From: Myxococcota bacterium
Lineage (GTDB): Bacteria; Myxococcota_A; UBA9160; UBA6930
DNA: 64,000 nt
NCBI GenBank assembly: GCA_028277885.1
Contig: JANQFK010000076.1
Span: forward strand, 1-64,000
Direction: 5' to 3'
The position numbers were made by a program, and so were the translations under genes. The stretch's first letter is position 1; every line of letters starts with the position of its first letter. Of this stretch, positions 49,837 to 57,016 are shown piece after piece. The notes below the pieces were generated by a model. The model saw nothing but the letters and a program-made list of their open reading frames with translations, was not told the origin of the DNA and made no database searches.

Positions 49837-50920
49837 AGTCCACGTCGAAGCGCATCACGAAGCGCTGGCTCGCGGGCAGGCCGTCCTCGTCCTCGTCGCG
49901 GAACAGCTCCACCAGGCCCGGCGTGAGCTCCTCGGCGGCGAGCGCGCGGAACCCCAGCCCGCGGTAGAAGGGCGCGTTCCAGGGCAGCTCCCGGAAGGTG
50001 GTGAGGGTGACGCCGGCCAGGCCCCGCCGGCGCGCGCCCTCGCAGACGACGCGCACCAGCGCGGCGCCGAGGCCGCGGCGGCCGTGGGCGGGGTGCACGT
50101 CCACCTCGTCGAGGTGCGCGCAGCCGTCGAGGGGCTGGGCGAGGGCGAAGCCCACGGGCCGTGAGCCCGGCCCGACCGCGACCCACAGCAGGCCCGTGCG
50201 CTGCGCCTCGGCCAGGCTCGCCTCGGGGGTCACGTCGGCCAGCACCCCGGGCGCGAAGTCCGTGTCGTGGAACAGCAGCGACGCCGCGCGCTCGATCTCC
50301 GGGAGCGCGCCGATCTCCTCCGCCCGCGCGAGGCGGATCGCGTAGCGCGGCTCCCCGCGCTCCGCGGCCCGCAGCCGGTACAGCCGGTGCGGCAGCCCGA
50401 CGTGCTCGAAGTCGCGCTGGTAGCGGAAGCCCGCCTTCTCCATCACCCGGCGGGACCCCCGGTTGGTCGTCATGGTGAAGCCGTGGAGCTCCTCGAGCCC
50501 GACGTCGTGGAACCCGACCGCCAGCGCCGCCTCGGCCAGCTCCGTCGCGAGGCCCCGGCCCCAGTGCCCGGCGTCGATCGCGTAGGCGAGCTCCACCACC
50601 GGCTCGCCCTCGACGCGGTTGTGGCGCAGCCCGCCGCGCCCCACGAAGCGCCCCGGGCCACTCCCCCGGTCGCGGAGCCGCAGCGCCCAGAGCCCGAAGC
50701 CGTGCTCCGACCAGTGGGCGCGCTCGCGCTCCAGGAACTCGCGGGTCTCGTCCGCGCTGCGCGTCCCGGCCAGGGTCGCCATCACGCGCTCGTCGGCGTG
50801 CAGACGCACCAGATCCTCGAGGTGGCGGTCGTCGAGCCGCTCGCAGGCGAGCCGCGTGGTGGTGGGCGCCTCGCGGTCCGGGGCCTCGAGGGGCACCCAG
50901 GCCTCGACCTCATCCGCCAA
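49835..50920 (-). CDS. Tandem double-GNAT N-acetyltransferase
   Basis: A 361-residue protein with two acetyltransferase domains. Residues 20-185 form a RimJ/RimL-type GNAT with ELAYAIDAGHWGRGLATELAEAALAVGF as the acetyl-CoA loop, and TTNRGSRRVMEKAGFRYQRDF. Residues 190-361 form a second, different GNAT with LDEVDVHPAHGRRGLGAALVRVVCEGARRRG and a typical C-terminal WNAPFYRGLGFR. Two intact CoA-binding motifs suggest both domains are active, perhaps on different substrates. The stop codon overlaps a hairpin. Confidence 0.85.
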   Translation of the reverse strand: MADEVEAWVPLEAPDREAPTTTRLACERLDDRHLEDLVRLHADERVMATLAGTRSADETREFLERERAHWSEHGFGLWALRLRDRGSGPGRFVGRGGLRHNRVEGEPVVELAYAIDAGHWGRGLATELAEAALAVGFHDVGLEELHGFTMTTNRGSRRVMEKAGFRYQRDFEHVGLPHRLYRLRAAERGEPRYAIRLARAEEIGALPEIERAASLLFHDTDFAPGVLADVTPEASLAEAQRTGLLWVAVGPGSRPVGFALAQPLDGCAHLDEVDVHPAHGRRGLGAALVRVVCEGARRRGLAGVTLTTFRELPWNAPFYRGLGFRALAAEELTPGLVELFRDEDEDGLPASQRFVMRFDVD

Positions 50921-50989
50921 GGGCGGCTTCCGGGGAGCATCCTGGGGAACGGGGCGGGCGGACGAAGGCGAGCATCGCCTCGGCGAGGC

Positions 50990-51475
50990 TCACGGCTCGC
51001 TGCGCGACGAGTGGTAGGAGAGCCCGCGCGGAATCGGCCCGCCCTGGTAGACGCGCCAGGCCGGCGGGAGCTCGAGCACCACGGTGGCCACCACGCCGAG
51101 CAGCGTGAGCCCGAGCGCCACCCGGCCCGCCAGGGCGTCGAGGGGGAGCAGGGCCAGGAAGAGCGCCACCATCACGGCCGAGGCCAGGAACCCGCCGCAG
51201 GACATCACCAGGAACTGCTCGCGGCCGTTGCGGTCGGAGTCGTAGTTGAAGAGGAAGGTGGAGAGCGGCGTCGCGGGCAGGTGCACCACGCTCCCCCCCA
51301 GCCAGGCTCCCGCCAGGTGGCCCCACTCGTGGACCAGGTAGCCGCACACCGCGGTGAGCGCTCCCGCGAGCACCGCGACCGGCCACGCCGCGCCGGCGGC
51401 CCCGGAGGCCCACAGCCCCAGGGTGAGCGACACGAGGGCGAGGTCGCGCAGCGCGTGCTTCCAGGGAACCGTCAC
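50990..51475 (-). CDS. HExxH membrane protein, M50-like metalloprotease candidate
   Basis: A 161-residue integral membrane protein with four or five hydrophobic segments. The second segment ends in GYLVHEWGHLAGAWLGG; HEWGH at residues 49-53 is a full zinc-protease motif placed as in site-2-type (M50) proteases, though the usual downstream NxxPxxPLDG segment is not clear (LPLDALAG appears late). Size and motif suggest a minimal intramembrane or membrane-embedded metallopeptidase. The GTG start overlaps the stop of lspA (GTGA), so signal peptidase II and this protein are made together. Substrate unknown. Confidence 0.6.
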   Translation of the reverse strand: MTVPWKHALRDLALVSLTLGLWASGAAGAAWPVAVLAGALTAVCGYLVHEWGHLAGAWLGGSVVHLPATPLSTFLFNYDSDRNGREQFLVMSCGGFLASAVMVALFLALLPLDALAGRVALGLTLLGVVATVVLELPPAWRVYQGGPIPRGLSYHSSRSEP

Positions 51476-51981
51476 GACGCGGCGTCCTCGGGCTCGGGCT
51501 CGGGCTCGGGCGAGCGCAGCCCGAACGCGAGCAGCCCGGCCCCCAGCAGGATGGCGACGTCGGCGAAGTTGAAGATGCCCGTGCGCAGGCCCCCCACGCC
51601 CAGGCTCACGAAGTCCGTCACCGCGCCGGCGTTCAGCACCCGGTCGAGCCAGTTGCCGAGCCCGCCGCCGGCGAGCAGCGCGAGCCCGAGCAGCTCGGCG
51701 CGACCGAGGCGCCCCGTGCGCAGCAGCACCACGCTGAGCCCCGCCAGCAGCAGCGGCACCACCACCACGAAGATCAGCTGGCGCGTGCCCGGCGAGAGCC
51801 CCGCCCCGAGGCTCAGGAAGGCGCCCGGGTTCGTCACCAGCTCGAGGCGCACCAGGTCGCCCGCCACGGAGACCGGTCCGCTCTCGGCCAGCGAGCGCGA
51901 GGCCACCTGCTTGGTGGCCTGGTCGCAGGCGAAGCAGGCCAGCAGGCAGGCCAGGAACGCGACTCCGCGCAGCCGACTCAT
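51472..51981 (-). CDS. lspA: Lipoprotein signal peptidase (signal peptidase II)
   Basis: A 169-residue four-helix aspartic protease that cleaves prolipoprotein signal peptides after lipid addition. Conserved blocks are DQATKQ (Asp20), NPGAFLSL, GGGLGNWLDR, and the catalytic Asp123 (VTDFV) and Asp141 (FNFADVAI). A glutamate/proline tail (PEPEPEPEDAAS) is added at the C-terminus. ATG start overlapping the stop of the VanZ-like gene (ATGA). Several lipoproteins in the window would be its substrates. It is often near ileS, but not here. Confidence 0.93.
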   Translation of the reverse strand: MSRLRGVAFLACLLACFACDQATKQVASRSLAESGPVSVAGDLVRLELVTNPGAFLSLGAGLSPGTRQLIFVVVVPLLLAGLSVVLLRTGRLGRAELLGLALLAGGGLGNWLDRVLNAGAVTDFVSLGVGGLRTGIFNFADVAILLGAGLLAFGLRSPEPEPEPEDAAS

Positions 51982-52400
51982 CGGGCCTCCCCGTAGCGAC
52001 CCCGGCTCCGGGCCCGGCTCCGAGCCAGGTGGCGGACGCCCCCCGCCAGCCCACTGCCGACCAGGATCCCGAGCCAGCTGGCCGAGAGGTCGTCGAAGGA
52101 GAATACCCGATCCGGGATCGCGATCTGGACCAGCTCCTCGAGGGTGACGGCGACGAGCACGAGGAGGGTGCAGCCGATCACGCCGAGGGTGCGGCCGCGC
52201 AGCCGCGCCGGCGCGAAGCCGAGGGCCACGAAGAACGCCAGCAGGCCCATCACGACGAAGTGCCCGGTGACGTCGCGACCGGGGATGCGGTTCACGACGT
52301 CGAAGACCGGCCCCTTCGGATCCAGGCTCGCCAACACGCTCAGCACCACGACGGCCGCGATGGAGAGCAGCGCGAGCCCGCGCAGTCGCTCAGGACGCAC
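51978..52400 (-). CDS. VanZ-like membrane protein
   Basis: A 140-residue protein with four hydrophobic helices. VVMGLLAFFVALGFAP and VTLEELVQIAIPDRVFSFDDLSASWLGILVG are typical of VanZ-like proteins, in which the EExxQ...R..S..D pattern sits between the third and fourth helix. Named after teicoplanin resistance, the family's molecular role is unknown. GAGAGG lies 3-4 bp before the GTG at 52400, which sets the start; a 34-residue frame just upstream is considered noise. Its stop overlaps the lspA start by ATGA. Confidence 0.8.
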   Translation of the reverse strand: MRPERLRGLALLSIAAVVVLSVLASLDPKGPVFDVVNRIPGRDVTGHFVVMGLLAFFVALGFAPARLRGRTLGVIGCTLLVLVAVTLEELVQIAIPDRVFSFDDLSASWLGILVGSGLAGGVRHLARSRARSRGRYGEAR

Positions 52401-52543
52401 CGGCCTCTCGCGCGTGGAGGCCGAAGTCGAGCCCGAAGTCGGGTTCGGGAAGGAAGCCGGGCCCGAGCCCGCGATCCGCGTCGGCGAGCCGCATCGCGCC
52501 CAGTCTAACGGACGATCCGGTGGACCGATCGGACGCCCGCGCC

Positions 52544-53056
52544 TCAGCGCCAGGCCGCCCTCCAGGCCACGGCGGGGCGCGGCGGCGCCTTTGCGAGGCG
52601 GCGGATGACGCGGACCGCCAGCGACTCCCAGCCCTCGGTGAGGAGGGCATCGGGGCGCGCGCTGCGGACCTGCGCGATGGCGCCCTCGGCGTCGAGCCCG
52701 CGGGTGCGCGCGAGGTAGTGGGCCAGCACCAGGCCGGTGCGATCCCGGCCCGCCGCGCAGTGCACCAGCACGCGGCGGCCGGCGGAGAGCTGGGCGTCGA
52801 GGAACGCGAAGGCCCGCGGCACGCGAGCCAGGCAGACGCGCTCGTCCTCCGCGTCCGGCGGCGCCCGGGTGGGCAGCGGAACGCTCGCATGGGCGAGGCC
52901 CGCCGCGGCCAGCTCCAGCGGATCGCACTGGTCGTCGGCCAGGCTGAGCACCGCCTGGAAGCCCGCGGCCCGGAGCGAGCGGAGCTGCCAGGGCACCCGG
53001 GCCGGCCCCTCCCGGCCCGCCAGCCGGCCGGGCACCACCCAGAAGACGCGTTCCAC
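52544..53056 (-). CDS. Dual-specificity protein phosphatase-like protein
   Basis: A 170-residue phosphatase with the cysteine-based active site HCAAGRDRTG at 99-108 (nucleophile Cys100, Arg106), preceded by a general-acid region LADDQCDPLE (Asp41 or Asp42). The fold resembles DSP/PTP enzymes acting on phosphotyrosine, phosphoserine or phosphoinositides. A basic C-terminal tail follows. A GTG start. It stands alone between the VanZ-like and the lipoprotein genes; its substrate is unknown. Confidence 0.88.
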   Translation of the reverse strand: MERVFWVVPGRLAGREGPARVPWQLRSLRAAGFQAVLSLADDQCDPLELAAAGLAHASVPLPTRAPPDAEDERVCLARVPRAFAFLDAQLSAGRRVLVHCAAGRDRTGLVLAHYLARTRGLDAEGAIAQVRSARPDALLTEGWESLAVRVIRRLAKAPPRPAVAWRAAWR

Positions 53057-53108
53057 GACGCGCCAGTCTAGCGCGCGGCGCGGGGCCGCGGGGGCTGCGG
53101 GGGCTGTG

Positions 53109-53537
53109 TCAGGGAACCACCTCGAGCTCCGGACTCACCACCAGCTCCTCGTCGAGGTAGACGAGGAAGCGCCAGACCCCGGGCGCGTCGACGGCGGGCT
53201 TGGGGCGGTACCAGGACCAGGTGTTCCAGGTCGCGTCGGCGTTCTGGAAGCGCATCCGTTGGACGCTCACGAGCTCGCCGGCTCCGTCGAGGATCTCGAG
53301 CCGGTAGGCGTGCTCGCCGGGCTCGATGTCGAGCCAGCTGATGAAGACGTAGAGCGGCTCGGGGCGCAGCGCGAAGCTCTGGAGGTCGCTCACCGGATCG
53401 TTGTGCGCGCTGATGCCGTCGGTGAAGACCACGCGCGTGCGCAGCCCGGAGCCCACCAGGGGACCGGTCTGCACGGGCGACACGCCGGCCGCGCAGCCCC
53501 AGGCCAGCAGGACCGCGAGCGCGAGGGCTCGGGCCAC
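53109..53537 (-). CDS. Putative lipoprotein of unknown function
   Basis: A 142-residue exported protein: the N-terminal segment LALAVLLAWGC ends in a loose lipobox. The rest is beta-rich, with TRVVFTDGISAHNDPVSDLQSFALRPEPLYVFISWLDIEPGEH and VWRFLVYLDEELVVSPELEVVP, reminding of an immunoglobulin-like or jelly-roll domain. No catalytic residues stand out. The GTG start directly follows the stop of the membrane protein upstream, so the pair is coupled. Family not recognised. Confidence 0.6.
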   Translation of the reverse strand: MARALALAVLLAWGCAAGVSPVQTGPLVGSGLRTRVVFTDGISAHNDPVSDLQSFALRPEPLYVFISWLDIEPGEHAYRLEILDGAGELVSVQRMRFQNADATWNTWSWYRPKPAVDAPGVWRFLVYLDEELVVSPELEVVP

Positions 53538-53951
53538 CTAGCCCCGGCTCCGCCCGCCCACGGGACCGCGCTGGAGGAGGTGCAGGAAGAGCATCAGCAC
53601 CGGGTAGGCGAGCGGCGCGAGCCACACCTGGCTCGAGTGCACCGAGCCGGCGGCCCGGAGGACGAGCACGCTGCCGAGGGCCGCCACGCCGCAGACCGCG
53701 ATCAGGAGCTGCACCGCGGGGTAGGCGGCGAGGCTCGCCCGGCGGCGCCACAGCGCGACCCCCACCCCGTTCGCGGCGAGCGCCAGGCCCAGCACCGCCG
53801 CACCCGCCACGGGATGCCGCGGCAGGGTGAGGACGCCGAGCAGCCCCATCCACAGCGTGGCGCCGAGCTGGCCGCCGAACCAGCCACCGGCGTTCCAGCG
53901 GAAGCCGCCGCCGGACCGGCCTTCGAGGGATCCGCCCATGGCCTCCTGCAT
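53538..53951 (-). CDS. Membrane protein of unknown function
   Basis: A 137-residue protein with four hydrophobic segments (about residues 34-50, 55-68, 80-98, 108-126). A glycine-rich N-terminal part (GGGFRWNAGGWFGGQLG) precedes the first helix and a basic tail ends it. I do not recognise the family. Its stop codon abuts the GTG of the lipoprotein gene, which indicates co-expression with a secreted partner. It follows the VOC gene by 16 bp on the same strand. Confidence 0.6.
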   Translation of the reverse strand: MQEAMGGSLEGRSGGGFRWNAGGWFGGQLGATLWMGLLGVLTLPRHPVAGAAVLGLALAANGVGVALWRRRASLAAYPAVQLLIAVCGVAALGSVLVLRAAGSVHSSQVWLAPLAYPVLMLFLHLLQRGPVGGRSRG

Positions 53952-53967
53952 CGGCGGGCCGCCCCTG

Positions 53968-54366
53968 CTACTCCACCGTGAAGTGGGGGTTCCAGGCCAC
54001 CTCCCACAGGAAGCCGTCGGGGTCGCTGAAGTAGCCCGAGTAGCCGCCCCAGAAGACCTTCTGGCCGGCCTTCACCAGCTCGGCCCCGGCGTCCACGGCC
54101 TGCTGGAGCAGGCGGTCCACGGCCTCGGGCGACTCCACGTTGTGGGCCAGCGCGAAGCCTCGGAAGCCCGAGCCCTCGGGCGAGACCGTGGCGTCCTCGG
54201 CCAGGGCCTTGCGCGGATAGAGGGAGAGCCAGGTGCCCGAGGTCTCGAAGAAGGCGATGCCGTCGGGGCCGTCGCGCCGGGGCAGCCCGAGCCCGTCGCG
54301 GTAGAACGCCACCGCGCGGTCGAGGTCCTCGACTCCCAGGGTGATGAGCGTGATGCGTGCGTCCAT
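53968..54366 (-). CDS. VOC family protein
   Basis: A 132-residue VOC protein: ITLITLGVEDLDRAVAFYRDGLGLP, then GIAFFETSGTWLSLYP, and a second module with FALAHNVESPEAVDRLLQQAVDAGA and GYFSDPDGFLWEVAWNPHF. The terminal Glu in WEVAWNP is a typical metal ligand; the first ligand is not an obvious histidine, so some members of this subgroup are not enzymes. It may bind a small electrophile or antibiotic. Upstream lies a four-copy 11-bp repeat. Confidence 0.82.
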   Translation of the reverse strand: MDARITLITLGVEDLDRAVAFYRDGLGLPRRDGPDGIAFFETSGTWLSLYPRKALAEDATVSPEGSGFRGFALAHNVESPEAVDRLLQQAVDAGAELVKAGQKVFWGGYSGYFSDPDGFLWEVAWNPHFTVE

Positions 54367-54378
54367 GGGCGCCTCCTA

Positions 54379-54422
54379 CCCGTTGCGAGCCCGTTGCGAG
54401 CCTGTTGCGAGCCCGTCGCGGT
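54379..54422 (-). repeat. Four tandem 11-bp repeats upstream of a VOC gene
   Basis: CCCGTTGCGAG at 54379-54389 and 54390-54400, then CCTGTTGCGAG at 54401-54411 and a degenerate copy at 54412-54422 (plus-strand reading). One unit equals about one DNA helix turn. It lies in the promoter or leader region of the downstream VOC gene (start 54366) and may be a protein-binding array. Confidence 0.75.
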
Positions 54423-54465
54423 CCCGGCGCGCACCGGTCGCCCCAGCATACACCCGGGGCGTCGC

Positions 54466-54927
54466 TCAGGGGTTCTCGCGGGGGATGTGGACCACCTCGA
54501 GCTTGATGCCGTCGGGGTCGGCGAAGAACGCCGCGTAGTAGCCGTCGCCGTAGCCCGGCTGCCCCGAGTAGTCGACGGGCGGATCGAGCACCGTGGCACC
54601 GGCCGCCCGCATGGCCGCGTGGACGCGGTCCACGTCCGCCGGGCTCTCGGCGTGGAACGCCAGGTGGTGGAGCCCCGGCGCGTAGCGGTCGTGGCGACGG
54701 TCGCGGCTCTCCGGAGCCGCGGGCCGCACCTCGATCCCGAAGGCCGCGCCGCCGGGGTAGCGGACGGTCCAGCACGCCCTCTCGGCCCCCGGCTCGCGGA
54801 AGCCCGGCGCATCCGAGACCCGGCGGTCGAAGCCCAGGGCCTCGAAGAAGGCGGCGTAGAACGGGATCGAGCGGCGCGGGTCGCCGATCGACACGTCGAT
54901 GTGGCTCAGGGGTCCGCGGATCGCCAT
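54466..54927 (-). CDS. VOC family protein
   Basis: A 153-residue VOC protein. LSHIDVSIGDPRRSIPFYAAFFEALGFDRR places a metal-ligand His near residue 9; the second module has GLHHLAFHAESPADVDRVHAAMRAAGATVLDPPVDYSGQPGYGDGYYAAFFADPDGIKLEVVH with a second His and Glu. The pattern resembles glyoxalase/extradiol-type proteins. GAAGGAGACC precedes the ATG. It lies 19 bp after the alpha/beta hydrolase gene on the same strand. Confidence 0.85.
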   Translation of the reverse strand: MAIRGPLSHIDVSIGDPRRSIPFYAAFFEALGFDRRVSDAPGFREPGAERACWTVRYPGGAAFGIEVRPAAPESRDRRHDRYAPGLHHLAFHAESPADVDRVHAAMRAAGATVLDPPVDYSGQPGYGDGYYAAFFADPDGIKLEVVHIPRENP

Positions 54928-54946
54928 CGGGTCTCCTTCGTCGGGG

Positions 54947-55840
54947 TCAGCGCGGCTCGAGGTGCGGGGCCAGGAAGCCGAGGATGCGGCGCTCGTACTC
55001 CGGGCCGGCGAAGCGGTGGAAGTCCTGGTGCCGCGCGCCCTCGATCTCCCAGAGCTGCTTGGGCTCCGGCGCCTCGGCGAACAGGCGGCGCGACTCGGCG
55101 AGGGGCGTGCGGCGGTCCCGCGTGCCGGCGACCAGGAGCAGCGGCGCACGGAGGTTGCGCACGCCCTCGATGGGGCGCAGCCGCGAGGCCGGGATGCCGA
55201 GCCGCGGGCGGATCTGCGCGGCGAGGAGCGGCGCGAAGGGCCGACCCAGCCGGCCGAGCCGGACCTCGAGCCGGTTGCGCACCGCCTCCTCGATGGTCGG
55301 GTAGACGGCCTCCACCACCAGCGCGTCGAGGTCGAGGGGCGGCTCGGCGAGCAGCACCGCCGCGCCTCCCAGGGAGGTGCCGAGGGCCGCCACCCGGCGC
55401 CCGCCGGCGCGCAGCCGCTCGAGGGCGGCCCGGGCGTCCCGCGCCTCGAGGTGGCCGAAGCTCATGCGCTCGCCCGTGCTCTCGCCGTGGGCCTGGAAGT
55501 CGATCAGCAGCACCGCGTAGCCCGCGGCGCGGAGGAACTCGGCGCGCCCCAGCATGCTGCGCCGGTTGGAGCGGAAGGGATGCAGCAGCAGCACGGCCGG
55601 CGCACCCGGGCGGGGCTCCGCGAGCCAGCCGCGCAGCTCGGCGCCGGAGCCGCTGGCGAGTCGCAGCGCGGCGTAGCCCGGCGGCGGCGGCCCGAGGGTC
55701 GCGGGCACGGGAGCCCCGATCGAGCCCCCCATCCACCACGCCGCCGCGCCCGCCAGCCCGGCGGCCGCGAGGGCCGCGGCCAGCATCCCGATCGCGAGTC
55801 GGCGCCGCACCGGTGGGTCTCCGCCCGCCCGCCTCCGCAC
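54947..55840 (-). CDS. Alpha/beta hydrolase, membrane-anchored
   Basis: A 297-residue hydrolase. An N-terminal hydrophobic helix (residues 16-36) anchors or exports it. The fold begins with APAVLLLHPFRSNRRSMLGRAEFLRAAGYAVLLIDFQAHGEST, the nucleophile elbow is GTSLGG with its serine, the acid may be in VAGTRDRRTP, and a C-terminal His is in IEGARHQDFHRF. The pattern fits BAAT/DLH-like or peptidase S9-like esterases. A GTG start; downstream alternatives exist before the helix. Substrate unknown. Confidence 0.85.
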   Translation of the reverse strand: MRRRAGGDPPVRRRLAIGMLAAALAAAGLAGAAAWWMGGSIGAPVPATLGPPPPGYAALRLASGSGAELRGWLAEPRPGAPAVLLLHPFRSNRRSMLGRAEFLRAAGYAVLLIDFQAHGESTGERMSFGHLEARDARAALERLRAGGRRVAALGTSLGGAAVLLAEPPLDLDALVVEAVYPTIEEAVRNRLEVRLGRLGRPFAPLLAAQIRPRLGIPASRLRPIEGVRNLRAPLLLVAGTRDRRTPLAESRRLFAEAPEPKQLWEIEGARHQDFHRFAGPEYERRILGFLAPHLEPR

Positions 55841-55872
55841 GCCGAGAGCATGCCGCCGGCTCCCGGCGGCGG

Positions 55873-56097
55873 CTACTCCCCGAGAGCCCGCTCCAGGCGA
55901 CCCTCGGCCTGGTCGTAGGCGCGCTCGACCGCCTGGGCGGCGCGCTCCGTGGTGGGGGCGGCGGGCTCCGCCTCGGGCTCGGCGCCGGCGAGGGGCGCGA
56001 GCCGCCCGCCGAACGCGCCGTGCACGCCCTTGGAGAAGACCTCGGCGCCGACCCAGACGCCGAGCACGATCAGCACGATTCCGAACAATCGACCCAT
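55873..56097 (-). CDS. Small single-helix membrane protein
   Basis: A 74-residue protein with one N-terminal membrane helix (LFGIVLIVLGVWVGAEVF) and a charged, proline/alanine-rich C-terminal half with a short helical stretch (TERAAQAVERAYDQAEGRLERAL). GGGAGG lies about 10 bp before the ATG. I do not recognise a family; similar small membrane proteins are common near envelope genes. It is separated from the RRM gene's terminator by about 150 bp. Confidence 0.55.
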   Translation of the reverse strand: MGRLFGIVLIVLGVWVGAEVFSKGVHGAFGGRLAPLAGAEPEAEPAAPTTERAAQAVERAYDQAEGRLERALGE

Positions 56098-56244
56098 GGC
56101 GAACCTCCCGGAGGGCTCGGATGCCACCAGGACGATCGGCCTGCCGCGAGCTGGGATTGAGTGGGTGGGCTCGCGGGCTTCGAGAGAGAAGGAAGGGAGG
56201 GACTGGGGAGGGGGGAGAGAGGGAGAGACGCAGGGGAGAGGCAC

Positions 56245-56273
56245 GGAGCCCCGCGCGGGTGGCGCGGGGCTCC
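56245..56273 (-). terminator. 12-bp perfect terminator of the RRM gene followed by pyrimidine tract
   Basis: Nine bases after the RRM stop, GGAGCCCCGCGC (56262-56273 on the minus strand) pairs fully with GCGCGGGGCTCC (56245-56256) with a five-base loop. A long almost pure pyrimidine tract follows on the minus strand (about 56181-56240), which could act like the U-rich part of a terminator. This is the strongest terminator in the window. Confidence 0.75.
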
Positions 56274-56281
56274 GGTTCCTC

Positions 56282-56560
56282 CTACCAGCGGCCGCCGCCG
56301 CCGCCGCCACCACCGCGGCGCTTCTCCTGCGCCTCGTTCACGCGCAACGGGCGACCGCCGAAGTCCCGGCCGTCCAGCTCGGAGATGGCCTTGTCCGCGC
56401 CGGCCGCGTCGAGCTCGACGAAGCCGAAGCCGCGCGAGCGGCCCGTGTCGCGATCGGTGATGACCGCGGCGGACTGGACCTCACCGAAGGTGGAAAAGAG
56501 GTCCCGGAGCTCGGCCTCGGTCGTGCTCCAGGGGAGGTTGCCAACGTAGATCTTCTTCAC
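56282..56560 (-). CDS. RNA recognition motif (RRM) protein
   Basis: A 92-residue RNA-binding protein: RNP2 is KIYVGNLP at residues 3-10 and RNP1 is RGFGFVEL at 43-50, both full-consensus. A glycine-rich tail (RRGGGGGGGGRW) ends it, as in cyanobacterial and proteobacterial cold-inducible Rbp proteins. It binds single-stranded RNA and may act in cold or stress response. A GTG start with a weak ribosome binding site (GAGATTTC). The leader is AT-rich and long. The gene is followed by a strong terminator. Confidence 0.92.
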   Translation of the reverse strand: MKKIYVGNLPWSTTEAELRDLFSTFGEVQSAAVITDRDTGRSRGFGFVELDAAGADKAISELDGRDFGGRPLRVNEAQEKRRGGGGGGGGRW

Positions 56561-57016
56561 GAAATCTCATCCATGCCCGGAACGGGTCCGGGCTCCGTGC
56601 AGGTGCTCAGCCGGATCGTCCGGAAGCGCTCCCGCCAATTGACCGCAACGAGCACCGTGCCCGTGTGGCAGGCTTCGAAACCGACTCTGAACCGACTTTT
56701 TTGAAGTGGAATGACACTCGAAGGAAATCGGGCAGGACGTGTTCCTAGGCGACCGGACGGTAGGGCACGCCAGCGGGGGGCGCCACAAGGATCGGGGTCG
56801 GTTCGAGGTGGGCTCGAAGCAGGTTCGGGGGCGGTTCGAGGGGAAGCACCCCTCCCGGGGAGCCCTCCCGTGCCCCGAGGGCAGCGTGCGCGCCATCACG
56901 CTCGTCGGGGACGGGCTCGCGCGCCGACGCGCCCGGGGGAGGTCGACCCGACACGGGTCGCGACCGACGCCGCGAGAGATCGCGCGAAGCGCGATCGCCG
57001 CTAGCTTCTGCGCCCG
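56561..57016. other. 456-bp gene-free region with repeats and hairpins
   Basis: No protein-like frame is convincing. It holds the RRM promoter region with an AT-rich stretch (about 56636-56715, including a run of six T at 56697), three GGTTCGRGG repeats (56800-56808, 56822-56830, 56833-56841), and, just before the next gene, two perfect hairpins: GACCCG/CGGGTC around 56945-56959 and GATCGCGC/GCGCGATC at 56978-56996 with a GAA loop. It may contain a small RNA or divergent regulatory sites; the repeats are not at tRNA positions. Confidence 0.5.

Larger units (their letters stand above)
49749..49837. repeat. 31-32 bp tandem repeats between convergent genes
   Basis: Three copies: a degenerate 32-bp copy at 49749-49780, a full 31-bp copy at 49781-49811 (GATCGGATCCGGGGCCGACC then a GC-rich tail) and a shorter copy from 49812. 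They fill the 79-bp space between the convergent stops of the tail-anchored and double-GNAT genes. Confidence 0.8.

Noticed and set aside
52390..52494. 34-residue minus-strand frame (MRLADADRGLGPGF...) before the VanZ-like gene
   Set aside because: Short, low-complexity, and overlaps the better supported VanZ start with its own ribosome binding site.
56711..57004. Plus-strand frame with repeated RGRFE in the gene-free region
   Set aside because: It arises from the GGTTCGRGG DNA repeats, has no ribosome binding site, and its codon pattern is unlike real genes here.
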